Source: Apostichopus japonicus
Lineage: Eukaryota; Echinodermata; Holothuroidea; Aspidochirotida; Stichopodidae
Assembly (NCBI RefSeq): GCF_037975245.1
Contig: NC_092561.1
Span: 1,340,501 to 1,404,500 of the forward strand
Direction: 5' to 3'
Length of the DNA stretch: 64,000 nucleotides
Part shown: positions 1 to 12,200 of the stretch, in pieces
How the letters are laid out: each line of letters begins with the position of its first letter
How positions within the stretch are numbered: the stretch's first letter is position 1
The notes under the pieces: model-generated
The model's input: the letters and a program-made list of their open reading frames with translations, nothing else
The model's database searches: none
What the model was told of the DNA's origin: nothing
Position numbers and translations under genes: made by a program

Positions 1-176
1 ACAGTCATAATCGTTAACCGAGAATCAAGATTGACAGGAAAATTTACTATTTAAAACATACTTGATTCTTTAGATGCCTCCATCTGGAATTATTAGACCC
101 TTTCTTACATGCAATCAGCTGCTGTAAATATGTTACCTTCTTTGTTTTTATGAGCAAGTGATTCAAGCTTGTTTAC

Positions 177-3100
177 CTTCTGAAAAATTCATTGATGACA
201 GTCTTTTTATGATGTAAAACGAGAGTATTTCTATCAAAAGAGAATATCTCCACAGTGTCTCTTGCCTGCCACAGTCTGTGGTTCACAACAAGAACGGAAA
301 TATGTCCTGAGAAGACGAAACAGGAATATTTATGAACAGTGTATCGACCCCGCTTGAAGTCCATGGTCAATAACATAATACCAATAATGACATTTGAAGG
401 AGAAGCAGAGAAACAAGTCCTATATTCCCAGGGAAATAATGCCCTGTAAAACATTGTTCTATTTTTAACAAAACTTCATTCTTTCCTGCTTTTCATGGTG
501 TAAATCTTTACGCATGACTCCGGTCCATGCTGGTCATCCCATATATGTAATACCATGTGGAGGATTTTTTAACCTTTTCTTAGTTTTTTTCCCTTGCATG
601 TTAAAGGGTGTGAAGACTCGCGCAAAAAGAAACGTCTTATGCCGGTTATCTGACCTAGTTTCAAATGAGGTGTAACAGAAGTGTTAGACACCACCATCGA
701 TCCCAGAAAATACACACACAGCTTGCTACCGTCGGTTATTAGACACTACTGTACAGTCAGTACATACAGCTGCGGTCAATACCCACAGCACAGTGTACAA
801 ACAATACAGCGATGGACATCTCAGGTCCAGCTAAAGATAACAAGGTATCTCGTTTCATTACTGTACTGTCTGCATTTTGTAGCGACACGAACAAAACGTC
901 ACTTGCAAGCAACGGAAAGTTAACTTTTTCAGATGGCCGCCTGCGGATTGGGGAGAGTCTTCAATGCCTTTAACTAACATACCTCCATCCTTGTCTTCCC
1001 AGATAGAAATTCCTTGTGGAGCAAAGTCCTTCATCTGGGGCAGCTTCACCATTCGTAACTTCTTTGCTGGTTTTTCAGGATGATTGAAATCAAAGAGATA
1101 GATTCTTCCTTCGAAATTCATGATCCGACTATCGGCAGGCACTAGTTTATGGAAAAGTTTTATGCCCTGGAAGTGGACGGATGAGAGAGCAAATAGATAG
1201 ATTTTATTAAAATATTGATGATGGACAACTGAGCAGTCCCCCTTTATGCATTATGTTGTACCATTTCATCATTCTATACATCAAGCCAGGGGCGGCGATC
1301 TGTTTCAAATATTGGGGGGGATATTTGCTTGGATGCGGGCGAATTACTATCAAAGCGGAGCGCTACCATTGGTTGGCGCGCAGCGTACAAGAAAATTTTT
1401 GGTTTTGATAGCCCCCCAGATCACCGGAAATGGCACTTCTCGGGCTTGAAAATGACCAACCAGATGTACACTTTTGCCTGAGAACCAAGTTTTTCCTAAT
1501 AGTTTTTTTTTTCATTCATAAACTTTTTTCAAGATTGTCACCAGTCACACATCATGTTCGACCTCATTGCATCTCCTGTGGATCATTGCTTTTGTAGGTA
1601 ATTCTTCGTAACGCCCCACAATACCCGTCAGCCCCACTTTTCAAGGTTTTAAGCCCATTATTTGTTCAGAATTTGAATAATAAATTCACTTCAAAACATA
1701 CCCATAATGTTGCACAAAATTTCATCTAATGGACAACCAATATAGAAAAACCCCCCTCAACCCCTAACAGACCGGTCAAAATTGCACGAGTAGAGGGAAG
1801 TACGATGAAGAATGTTGGTCAAGGAATTTTCGAAAATTCAGACACAGTTAAATTATTGGTGTACAAATATTAAAACCTCTTATAACGGCTACTATAAAAC
1901 TTCGATATCATAGAAAATACCCAAAATATATGATCGAGGGGGGAGGGCGGTCTCCCCCTTCACCCCCTCCCGCCGTTGGCTAGGCACCTGCGGTTAGAAA
2001 TCTTGTAAGAAACAGGCCAAATGGAAACCCAGTGAACCCATATCGATGTGGATCATATATATGTTTTTACGTACTTACACTCATACACAAGATGCAAACC
2101 AAATTTCATTACGGATGCGGTCCGTCTAGCTATTCATTTCGAGAGAAAAAAGTAAAAACTACTTTCGGTCATATATAGTAACACATTGTGACACGGTTAG
2201 ACAGGCGCCTTGCGAGGAATTTGCCAAGGGAGGGGCAAAGCTTGTACCCAGACTTTCTAATTGTAGCGCCACCATAAGTTGGCGCGAAGCGCAAAAGAAA
2301 AATTTGGCCGAAAATGCCTCCCAGATCGCTGGAAATGGCACTTCCCAGGCCTTGTAAGTTGCATCTAAGCATTTTCTATTTTGAAATTACTAGCGATATC
2401 ATAAAAAAATACAAAACATATGCTTAAAAAAAACTATGCCACCAAATATTGGGGGGGATATTAGATACTATATCCCCCCCACCTAAAATATTGGGGGGGA
2501 CATGTCCCCCCCGTCCCCCCCATGATCGCCGCCCATGCATCAAGCCTTGTCATAATTAAAAGAGAACTGAAAACTCCCGCCCATCATTGATGAGATTGTT
2601 CTTGGGGTATACCCTGGATCTCCACCCCACAGTCCCACCACCCTCCATCTAACTAGTCTCACCACCTTCCATCTAACAGCATCCATCGCATTTATAGTTT
2701 GGTTGCTCCTAGTAAGCAAGTGCTTTTATCTGTTTAATTTGTTCATGAAGATCACATTCATGGCTACAACAAGATATGAACACCAGCCTGATCACATTTA
2801 AAACAAAGTATGACACAGTTTCTTCTTAAGCTGTGGAATTTTACTCTTCCTTCCTTCCATTTCATTTTGTTTAACAAAAAAAAAATGATTCAAGAAATTT
2901 CATTTCAATGTTCATTCCTTTCATTCAATTACCTTAGAGAAATTTGTCATACATATGGTATCTTTATGTAGTGACATTTTGTAAAAACAATTTCAATTTT
3001 ATACCAGGACAATAAATTGAAGGGACCGGAACAATTTTCAATGGAGGGGGATTTTAAGTGGAAGTGGTTGATATAGGGTCTACTCCACCCTAGCCTCTTA

Positions 3101-4322
3101 TATCTTGGTTAATATGTGAAAGGAGCTTTATGCCTTGAAGTTCTTCCGCCTGTACTCTGTAGTACTATTGACTTACAGATGTTATAAAGGCTAGTCCATC
3201 TGAGGTTATTGCAATGTCTTCTGATCCAGTTTCTGTTAAAGAAAAATGAAAAACCAGAGGCACAATGGGTTAGCTTCATGGATACAATTTTCAGCCAATT
3301 CTGTATAAACCCCATTACAATGAAAGCCGACAGTAAATGTGAACATAAATGTATTTTAAGACAAAAAGTTTGTGCAGATTCCTAAATAATCATGCATAAC
3401 TTAAAGGTCTGTCTTGAGAATATTTGTATAATTTTCATTTGATGCAACTTTGGGAGCAGTGCAGCGAGTTCAAGTGAAATGTACGCCTAATTAGGTTCAA
3501 ACATGTTGTATGCAACAGGATATAAAAGAAACCTCTAAATACATTTGGAAAAGGAAAGAAATGTTTGATAAGAATAGATTTTAATTCAGTCACCACATGA
3601 TTACAAACTTTTACAAAAAATACAGCCTTGTGTCCTTGAGGCCACTGGTTTGTATCCTTCGATCTCTACTGTATGTGAATTTTTCTTTATTTATGTAGGC
3701 TATTCCACAAAAAAAACTTTATTTATGATTGAAAATCAAACATTTAACTTACTCAGAGGTGAAACATTTCTGCATCGGCCTGTATAGTGAGGAAATACTG
3801 TTCTGTGATATCCTCTCATAATTCTGCACAATAAAAGAATGTTCAATTAAAGACTGAAAATATCTACTGTCAATACGCTGGCTCTTACCAAGAAAGCACT
3901 ACTACATTCCAAGTAAACCTGGAGATTGGTAAATGACCATTGGAGATTTTATATCTATGATGTTCTCAATTGAAAGGGAATCTCTGCAAACTCATCATTT
4001 TCACATTTTCAACTGTGAATGTTGGCAGGTATGCATATACTACTGTACTGTCTCAGTGCAGCTTAAGTACAGTAATTTCTTGCAAACATCTGCACTGAAT
4101 TTTTGGTTCACAATGGATGACAAAGGAGAATGTTAACAATCTAAAATCTGTTCAGGTATGTATATATACTCACATTTGTGATATGACATACTGGGCAATG
4201 ATCAAAACTCCAACAAACATCATAGCTTTAAGGCACATAGTCGACCCCGGAGATTTATTATCTTCATCCACCAGATGCTGTGGTATCCCAGCTGGATTCT
4301 TCACTCTGAAGTTCTTTTTCAT
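177..4322 (-). CDS. Paraoxonase/arylesterase (PON family), 5' part, partial at window edge
   Basis: Five minus-strand exons join in frame: 4322-4174, 3823-3753, 3232-3177, 1166-983 and 306-177. The gene runs off the left edge. All junctions have AG/GT signals and matching phases (2, 1, 0, 1). Exon 1 carries a hydrophobic segment (MMFVGVLIIAQYVIS), like the uncleaved signal/anchor of PONs. The Met at 4238 puts the first conserved Cys near residue 39, close to human Cys42. The in-frame Met at 4322 would add 28 hydrophilic residues. Family motifs are present: the calcium-ligand Glu-Asp in TGSEDIAI, GLAFITSGIK, GRIYLFDF and VLVVNH. PONs are calcium-dependent lactonases/arylesterases on membranes or lipoprotein. 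The family motif PHGIS reads PQGIS here (codon at 1014-1016), so one His of the proposed catalytic dyad is Gln. The later blades of the propeller lie outside the window. The family is certain; the paralogue cannot be assigned. Confidence 0.88.
1287..2537. mobile_element. hAT-like non-autonomous DNA transposon, 1.25 kb
   Basis: The element lies in a paraoxonase intron and is bounded by an 8 bp direct repeat CATCAAGC (1279-1286 and 2538-2545). Its ends are inverted: CAGGGGCGGCGATC on the left and GATCGCCGCCCATG on the right. An 8 bp duplication and a CAG-GGGCGG start are typical of hAT elements. Inside are C-rich and G-rich tracts and two copies of a GTTGGCGCG-type motif, but no transposase reading frame. 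Small ORFs in it are not genes. Confidence 0.8.
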
Positions 4323-6220
4323 CTTGTTGAGTAGAAGCTGCAAACATGCAGTACGGCAAAACAATATTTCTGGTACTAGTTAGTTACGGCTATTCAGAAT
4401 TTGTCCGTCTACTGGATATAATCATTCCATAATTTACTAAATTCGTTCCACAGACAGACTGATAGGGCTTTGGAGTGTACAACTACAGTAGGAGCGACCA
4501 TTTGTATATATCGCGCAACTGGTACTCACAAGTTAGATCTCCACACATTCCAATTCTGTTGTTAGCACAGGATCGTTACTATCAATGAAATCAACGGAAT
4601 GTTACAAAGAGGTACTTTCTGGGAGTTCAATTGCCAATTTTTCAGATGCTCATATGCATCAAATCCTTGAAGAAAGTTGTGTGGTTGTTTCTTTTCCGTA
4701 GATTTGTATAAATACATAAAGCTTACCCCTCCTGTGCCAGCGGTTCATATTACGGGAGAAAAGAGAATCGCACTAATACTCACTTACATTGGTAGTAGTT
4801 TTGCGACAGACTAATACAATACCTGTTTTACAGGGTATTGCAACTAGTCTAATCGGTACTGATTGGCTATGTATAATGTCAACGGTAAACCTTTGCGAAT
4901 CCGACTTTGTCTAGTAAGACCAAACTTCTTTGCTTTAAAGAGAAACGTTTCGAGATCAAATGGATCACGGAAGAGCTACAAGCAGTGCATCCATGCGGCC
5001 AGACGGGTAAATATGGTGCTAGCATACTTTTCATTAGGCTACCTGTACTGTTAGTTTATTTATCAATTGAAATTCCTTATTCCTATACAGTATGTAGCTC
5101 ATTATCATCACTAGCCAAGTTTCATCAGAAAATTGATGCAAAAATGCCCAATTGCAATGTGCATGTGAATAAACTGCATGAAATGTGTCCACGAAACAAT
5201 GTTTTGAAATCAAACAGGTCCATTGAAAAATTATTCGAAGTGATTATTCGCAGGGCAGCCCGGCGAATAACGTACACAGACACCTTATTCGCAGGGCTGT
5301 GACGATTTTGAAAATAGGTTTATTATTAGGTTTTGCTATTGATACCAGTCAGTTTAGGGGCCTTGAAAAAGTCAACCTTTTGGGCCCAAATAGTCTTAGC
5401 CACTTCATAAGCTAATTTTTGGAGCCCCAGCAGTTCAAGTTTAAAAGCTTATTTTAAGGGAGCTTATCTTGGGATTCCCCAAAAGCCGATATTGCCTGAA
5501 AGCCAATATGGTCAAAGGTGTGACACCCCCCCCCCCCCTCCCACACCTTTACATGCAAATGAGCAGTCACTCTGCAAAAACAAAGGTCAAAATGATCGAG
5601 GGATGACATTTTTATGTTGGCGGTACTAATGCTAGACTGGTTCAATCTTAAGGCCCTAGGCTCCCAAAACCAATCCTAACAGCATTAAGATAGGAATCCC
5701 AAAGGCCAATAAATTCCTCAAAGTATAGAGGCTCCCAATTAAGACTCTCAAAAAGATAGCTGGTGCCCAAAAGCAAACTCGAATAGCCCCAAAAATTACT
5801 GAGCCCGTTAACCCAGTCTAAGGCTGCCCTGTGAATAAGGTGTATGTGTCTGGCTATTCGAAGGGCAGCCCTGCAAATAAGATGCTTGGGTCTGGCTATT
5901 CACAGGGCTGCCCTGCGAATAAGGTGTATGTGTCTGGCTATTCGCAGGGCTACCCTGTGAATAAGATACTTGTGTCCGGCTATTCGCAGGGCTGCCCTGT
6001 GAATAAGGTGTATGTGTCTGGCTATTCGCAGGGCTGCCCTGCGAATAAGCCCCTCCATAATTATTTGCTAATTCATTTATGTTATGAGCACAAGTACTGT
6101 AGGATCATATTTTAGTTTAAGTATATAAAGTTTTATACTAATTTCAGTCACTCTAGTCTTGGTGTGATTGGTACATTAGTTAAAAAAATTGTTGAGCAAC
6201 TCAAATAGTGCAGCTTGAAA
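4323..6220. other. Spacer between divergent paraoxonase and calcyphosin-2 genes
   Basis: The two genes start head to head about 1.9 kb apart, so their promoters should lie here. I see no convincing core promoter motif. An AG acceptor just upstream of the 4322 ATG on the minus strand suggests a paraoxonase 5'UTR exon further right. The right half holds the palindromic minisatellite described separately, and a C tract lies at 5527-5540. Confidence 0.5.
5823..6050. repeat. Palindromic minisatellite, about 42 bp unit
   Basis: About five head-to-tail copies of a unit of the form GGCTATTCGCAGGGCTGCCCTGCGAATAAGGTGTATGTGTCT, split here only by small changes. Each unit contains a self-complementary core: ATTCGCAGGGC followed by GCCCTGCGAAT. 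A single isolated copy of the core lies at about 5245-5300. The unit length is a multiple of three, so an open frame of 94 codons runs through it; this is a repeat artefact. Confidence 0.85.
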
Positions 6221-9200
6221 ATGTCCACTAAAGCTGGAAAGAATTTGCATGACAGGTTTGTACATAAAGTTGTGGTAAGCTCCGATATATGTTATCATTT
6301 TCCCATTATTTCTTGAATGTTTTTATTACACATATTTTTATGTACTGTAGTGCGTACTTATTAGTTTGCTTAGTATCTCAAACAATTATTTCAGGGAATA
6401 AGAATTCAGTGTTAAACTATAGCAGTTTGGAAGATTCAGATTCTGGTCTCACACAAATTTCTATGGTAAATGTAAAAAACTGCTGTACATATTAAGACTT
6501 GTATAGAAATTTGACCATTTTATGTACCATTTTTGGATCTAGCGCAGATTGCATGTACTGTGTAATTAAATCTTGTCATCCTTTCTTTATAGTGTGCCAT
6601 CGCTTAATTTAGGAGTCTTAGCCGACAGAGACAACAAATTGAAAAATCCATTACAGGACTATCAACCAAAACTGAGTCCACCTGATACAGCTAGTACTGT
6701 AAGGTGAGCTTCATGTTTGAAAATCGAGATTGCCCAAAAATATTTAAGCAGTTTTTGGTTGTATCCTTTCCTTCCATTAATTGTGGCACAGTTCTGTGTA
6801 ACAGAAAAATAAAAATCATAACCTCTTGTTTGTGTGTGTGTGCGTGTGCACCTATTTTCAGTGGCGGAGCTAGGGGTATTGGTCAAGGGGGGCGAGAATG
6901 GTCTGTAGGGGTGCTTCCGACACTATCTATGCGGAGCGCCACCACGAGTTGGCGTGGAGCGTACCAAAATTTTTCTCCCTAGATCGCCGGAAATGACCCT
7001 CTCCGGGCCTTGCTAATTTGCAGATAAACGAAGAATAAATAGGTGTCATCGCCAAAACATGTGACAAAATATCAATACAGTAGGTAGATGAGAGCGCATT
7101 AAAAAAGTCAATAATCGCGAATAAGTTAAAAGTGGTAAAAAGCTGAAAAGGGCGCCAGCAGTCCATTTGAGTCCATCAGGGGGGGCATCCGCCCCCCTGA
7201 CTGTATGGACGCTCCGCCACTGCCTATTTTATATTCTGACTGAGGACTTGATCAAAGGAATTCCAAGTCCTCAGATTTCATTTCAAAAGAACCGCCATGT
7301 CCTCAGAAGAATTGTATTGTTCAGTTGTATTGTTAAGGTAAGGTACATGGATTTGAAGAATGGAAAAAAAAAACATGTCAGTCTGCAAGTGTGTGTTACA
7401 GCAGGAATCATAAAAATCATAAACAAGCATAAATAATAATGACAGCAAGAAATAATAATCATATTCTATGACATTAATTCTGCAAAATGCAAACGCTGAC
7501 GATACATTATTGTACATGTTGCTATAATATTTGAACAGCCAGGAGAAATAAAAAGAAAATGCAATTTATTCTTAAATTATTCTCTTTAAATACAACTGTC
7601 GGAAGTTACAATTAAAATGGAAGAAAAACAGCAGTTTAAAACAGAAATATCTAATTGTGTCATCCCTTTAGTATCAGATCTTACAGTTTGTCATATTTTT
7701 CTATATTTGTATTTCAGCTGGGGTTACCATGACCACAGTCCACTAACCAGTAACAGGTACTGGATTTTTTTCATTTTTTTTTTTCATTTGGCATATAATC
7801 AATGTTAAGTTTTCTTAACTCAGTGAGAATGTGCCTATCTTCATAGAGTACAGTACTGTAGGTGAGATGCAAAACTGCAAGGTACCATTTAAATAATGAA
7901 CGACTTGAAAATAAGCTAACAGCTGGCTTGTTATTTAAAGGGGAGCTAAAGGTTAGTAAGTCATATTAGAACCCTACAAAGTCTCCCTCACCCCCTTCAC
8001 TGACATGCATACATGTTACAAGGAATCTTAGGTTTTTGAACCACAGCACTAGTCCACACATTCCCACATATTGAATCTATGTATGCCGGATCTATGCAAA
8101 TGTGTTTTTCATGCTTGTTTACAGACGGGAAACATTTGCTTATCAAGTACAATGTCGAATATATGTGTATCCTGGTGCATTCTGCAGTTTACACGCGAGG
8201 GGTGGTGGAATAATAATAATAATAATAATATGTGCTATTTATAAAGCGCTTTCCAATAAAATCTCAAAGCGCGGAGGGACTTGGTGATAAATTTTTAGCC
8301 CAACAAGCATATTTGGAGATCAACTGTCTAACAAGGTTTCTAAAAGTAAGTTGATAAACCTTTTCATTTATTCACCAGAGAAACGAAACGACCACCATTT
8401 GCTTTGCACCATGCTCCTGAGGTCACAGCATTTGCATCCGGGAGGAGTCAACGACCAGCAAGCGTACCACGACTAAATCTTCATGATGAACCGGTACAAC
8501 AACTTTAACAAAATTTCTTTGACCATAGAGTATTATAGGCATTTTACGTACTAAAATCACCTTCAGATCTTATAGTTGTATTTCTATGTATTTATCTAGT
8601 TACAATATAATTATGTCTGTTTACAGACAAGAATGAATATGCCCATCAACATCATTTTTGCTTAATTGACAAGGTAATTCCTGGGAAAACTTTTAGTTTT
8701 CCTTAAAAAAGGAACATAATCTTAGCTCACTTTTGGTAAAAGAACATGCCTATACATATATTTATTTTATGGAAAATGTTATGTAGGAATTGAAAGGACT
8801 ATCCTTTGTGTGATAATTATTTCTTTTTAATTAATTTTAATTCTGTTCTTTCCTTTAAAAAGTTGTTGCAGTTTACCTCCCTCAATGAACACTCATAATG
8901 GAGTAAAAGCTTATCCATTAGTATCTAAATACTTTGCAGAGAGAAACTGTTTTGATCAAATGCAAAAAATAAAAAATAAAGGAAACAAAACGAGACATTT
9001 AACAAATTGTCAACATTACTTAATGTTAAACATTATTTGAAATAAAATGTGACTAAGCAAAGCTAATGAATTATAAATGTTGTTGTTTTAGAATTTTTTA
9101 ATAGAATGATTCTTGAATCAAGGAATAGTCAATAGCATCAAAGAATAGTAGATCAGTGCCAAAAGCTATTTTAAAATTTGTAAGTGTACTTTTTGCTTTA

Positions 9201-12200
9201 GACAATCATTTCAACAAATTTTTTACAAAACTTTGATTTGCTTTTGTTTTTTAAAAGGAAAATCCACATGTCAATAATCCACCCTCCCAGCGCAAACCTG
9301 TACAGCCACCCTATCACACCCATGATGGATACTCCCATACTGCTGTTGTGGGGTAAGTTTGCAAGTCTATACATACAGTATCCAGATATTGATACTTGAA
9401 TATCACGAACCATGTTACCCCCATTCCCTCCACCACAATAGTTTCCATGACAGTATTAAATGTTTGCATCAATTGCTTTTTTTGTTTATTGTCATTGTCA
9501 AATTTTACAGAAGTAAATATTTTTGCAATGAAAAACATCACCAGATATGAGTATTACCATACCACATTCTCTTCTCGCCCTATTCCCGCCCATATTAGGC
9601 CCTTTTCAGCTTAGGTTCTGTTGCTGACCAAATACCAAATATAAAGAAATCATTCTTTGCACATATCTATATATATTTCCTCTCCTCACCTCCCCCACCC
9701 TACCTTGCAAAACAAAGTTAAGGAGGTTGAGAAAACATAAATAAATGAAAAGGGATGAGCATCCTGGTATGCTTCATCTTATGTTAGATTTTTAGTTTCA
9801 AGTTTCAGCCCATATAGACCGGCAGCCCAGAGCACTTTGATCAAACGAACGAGGTACCAATATCTGAGTATTGGAACATTTGTGGAAAAACCCAGTATAT
9901 CCAAAAGTGGACGTCTGCCGTGGTCGCTCTGCTGCATGTGGCCCATGGGGCCGGTTAAAGGGGGCCAAAATATGCATCTGATCAAACGAACGAGGTACCA
10001 CTTGAAACCAATGTCAACTTAATGCATGAATGCCACATAGTACTGAATGGCCCATGACAGACAAATTTTCTGCTGCAAAGGGCCCGCCAGATGCCCCAAA
10101 AGGGCCCCTAAAAATGCATCTGATCAAACGAACGAGGTACCACTTGAAACCAATGTCAACTTAATGCATGAATGCCACAAAGTAATGAATGGCCCATGCC
10201 AGACAAATTTTCTGCTGCTAAGGGCCCGCCAGACGCCCCCAAATATGGCCCAAATGCCCATTATCGTAGCATTGACCCAGATTAAATATGCAAGGTACCA
10301 CTCAAAACCGGTTTGGAATGTTCGGGTTGACCATACAGACTATGGAAATAATCATGCCAGACAAATTTTCTGCTACAAAGGGCCCGCCAGACGCCCCAAA
10401 AGGGCCCCTTAAAATGAATTTGATCAAACGAACGAGGTACCACTTGAAACCAATGTCAACTTAATGCATGAATGCCACAAAGTACTGAATGGCCTATGCC
10501 AGACAAATTTTCTGCTGCTAAGGGCCCACCAGACGCCCCCAAATATGGCCCAAATGCCCATTACCGTAGCATTGACCCAGATTAAATATGCAAGGTACCA
10601 CTCAAAACCGGTTTGGAATGTTCGGGTTGATCTTACAGACTATGGAAATCCTCATGCCAGACAAATTTTCTGCTACAAAGGCCCGCCAGACGCCCCAAAA
10701 GGGCCCATAAAAATGCATCTGATCAAACGAACGAGGTACCACTTGAAACCAATGTCAACTTAATGCATGAATGCCACAAAGTACTGAATGGCCCATGCCA
10801 GACAAATTTTCTACTGCTAAGGGCCCGCCAGACGCCCCCAAATATGGCCCAAATGCCCATTAGCGTAGCATTGACCCAGATTAAATATGCAAGGTACCAC
10901 TCAAAATCGGTTTGGAATGTTCGGGTTGATCTTACAGACTATGGAAATCATCATGCCAGACAAATTTTCTGCTACAAAGGGCCCGCCAGACGCCCCAAAA
11001 GGGCCCATAAAAATGCATTTGATCAAACGAACGAGGTACCACTTGAAACCAATGTCAACTTAATGCATGAATGCCACAAAGTACTGAATGGCCTATGCCA
11101 GACAAATTTTCTACTGCTAAGGGCCCGCCAGACGCCCCCAAATATGGCCCAAAATGCCCATTATCGTAGCATTGACCCAGATTAAATATGCAAGATACCA
11201 CTCAAAACCGGTTTGGATCCACACAAAAACAATATTAAATGCAAAGGTACTTTCCGCAGAGTAAAGAACTGCCAATGCAAGACAAATTTTCTTCTGCATA
11301 GGTCCCACCAGATAGAAAGAATAGGTGGCCCAATGTGGCCCTATATATGGGTCTAAAGAATTGGATATATGTGCCTTGTAACATGACATTTCAAGCTCAT
11401 GATTATATTGTTTCCAGCATAAATTGGAGTTACTGTACACAAGACCAGTGTTTTATCTTATTTAGCTATTCGCTGCTCTAAGCAAAGTAAAGATAACACT
11501 TTCACCTAAGCCTCTAAATATTTTGGGATTTGCTGGCCTGGGCAAAAATTACAGTTCCCCACATTATAATTCTAACACTCTGAGGAAGAGTCTTGCCTGG
11601 CTTGGATCCACAGAACTACGGTTGGAAGAGCAAGAATGGGTGCTACAGCCCTGACTGGTTTGAGGGACCGGCTCTCCCAGATCATCTATTCCAAGAGGGG
11701 GAACTGAGCGAAGATTTTCAAAGTAGCCGACCAGACGTGGCTTCCGAGTTTGATGGCGATGATTCAAGTACTGAACCATCTTGGAGTGATGACTCCGACA
11801 ATGAAACATTGATTTGAGCTTCCATTGTCTTTTTAGAATCAAGTTCATGGGAATACTTAATTTTCATAAACTTAGAGATCTGTCTGAATGGCAAATGCAG
11901 TGTCTTTTTACAATGCACACACTCCAGTGTTTAATCACTGTCAAGAGACATGAATTCTCAGTTCTTATACTTCGAACCTAACATGTGTCATGTTCAGAGT
12001 AATCACATAATGATCTTTTGTTACTATCTTTGCCAATTATGATTTTAGTACATTTTAAACTAGCAAGATGACTTTCTTCAAAGGTAAAAGATCCCTTCAT
12101 AGATGAAAACAAAAACCCTCATCTAGCATTCATATTTCTGAAAAATGGATGCCACATCTATTTGTTGGACTTGTTACAAGCTATTCGAATTGAATTAGTG

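Noticed and set aside
5823-6050. CRISPR-like array of palindromic repeats
   Set aside because: There are no unique spacers; units are contiguous and nearly identical, and the DNA is eukaryotic.
6395-6465. AG/GT-bounded segment reading GNKNSVLNYSSLEDSDSG as a calcyphosin-2 exon
   Set aside because: Its 71 nt length breaks phase with both the preceding start exon and the 6593 exon. Without it the whole gene totals a multiple of three. An alternative transcript is possible.
10047-11185. Similar proteins of 99-140 residues repeated in a row
   Set aside because: They lie in the tandem blocks of the foldback element arms, recur inverted in the other arm, and have no domain; codon pattern is that of a repeat.
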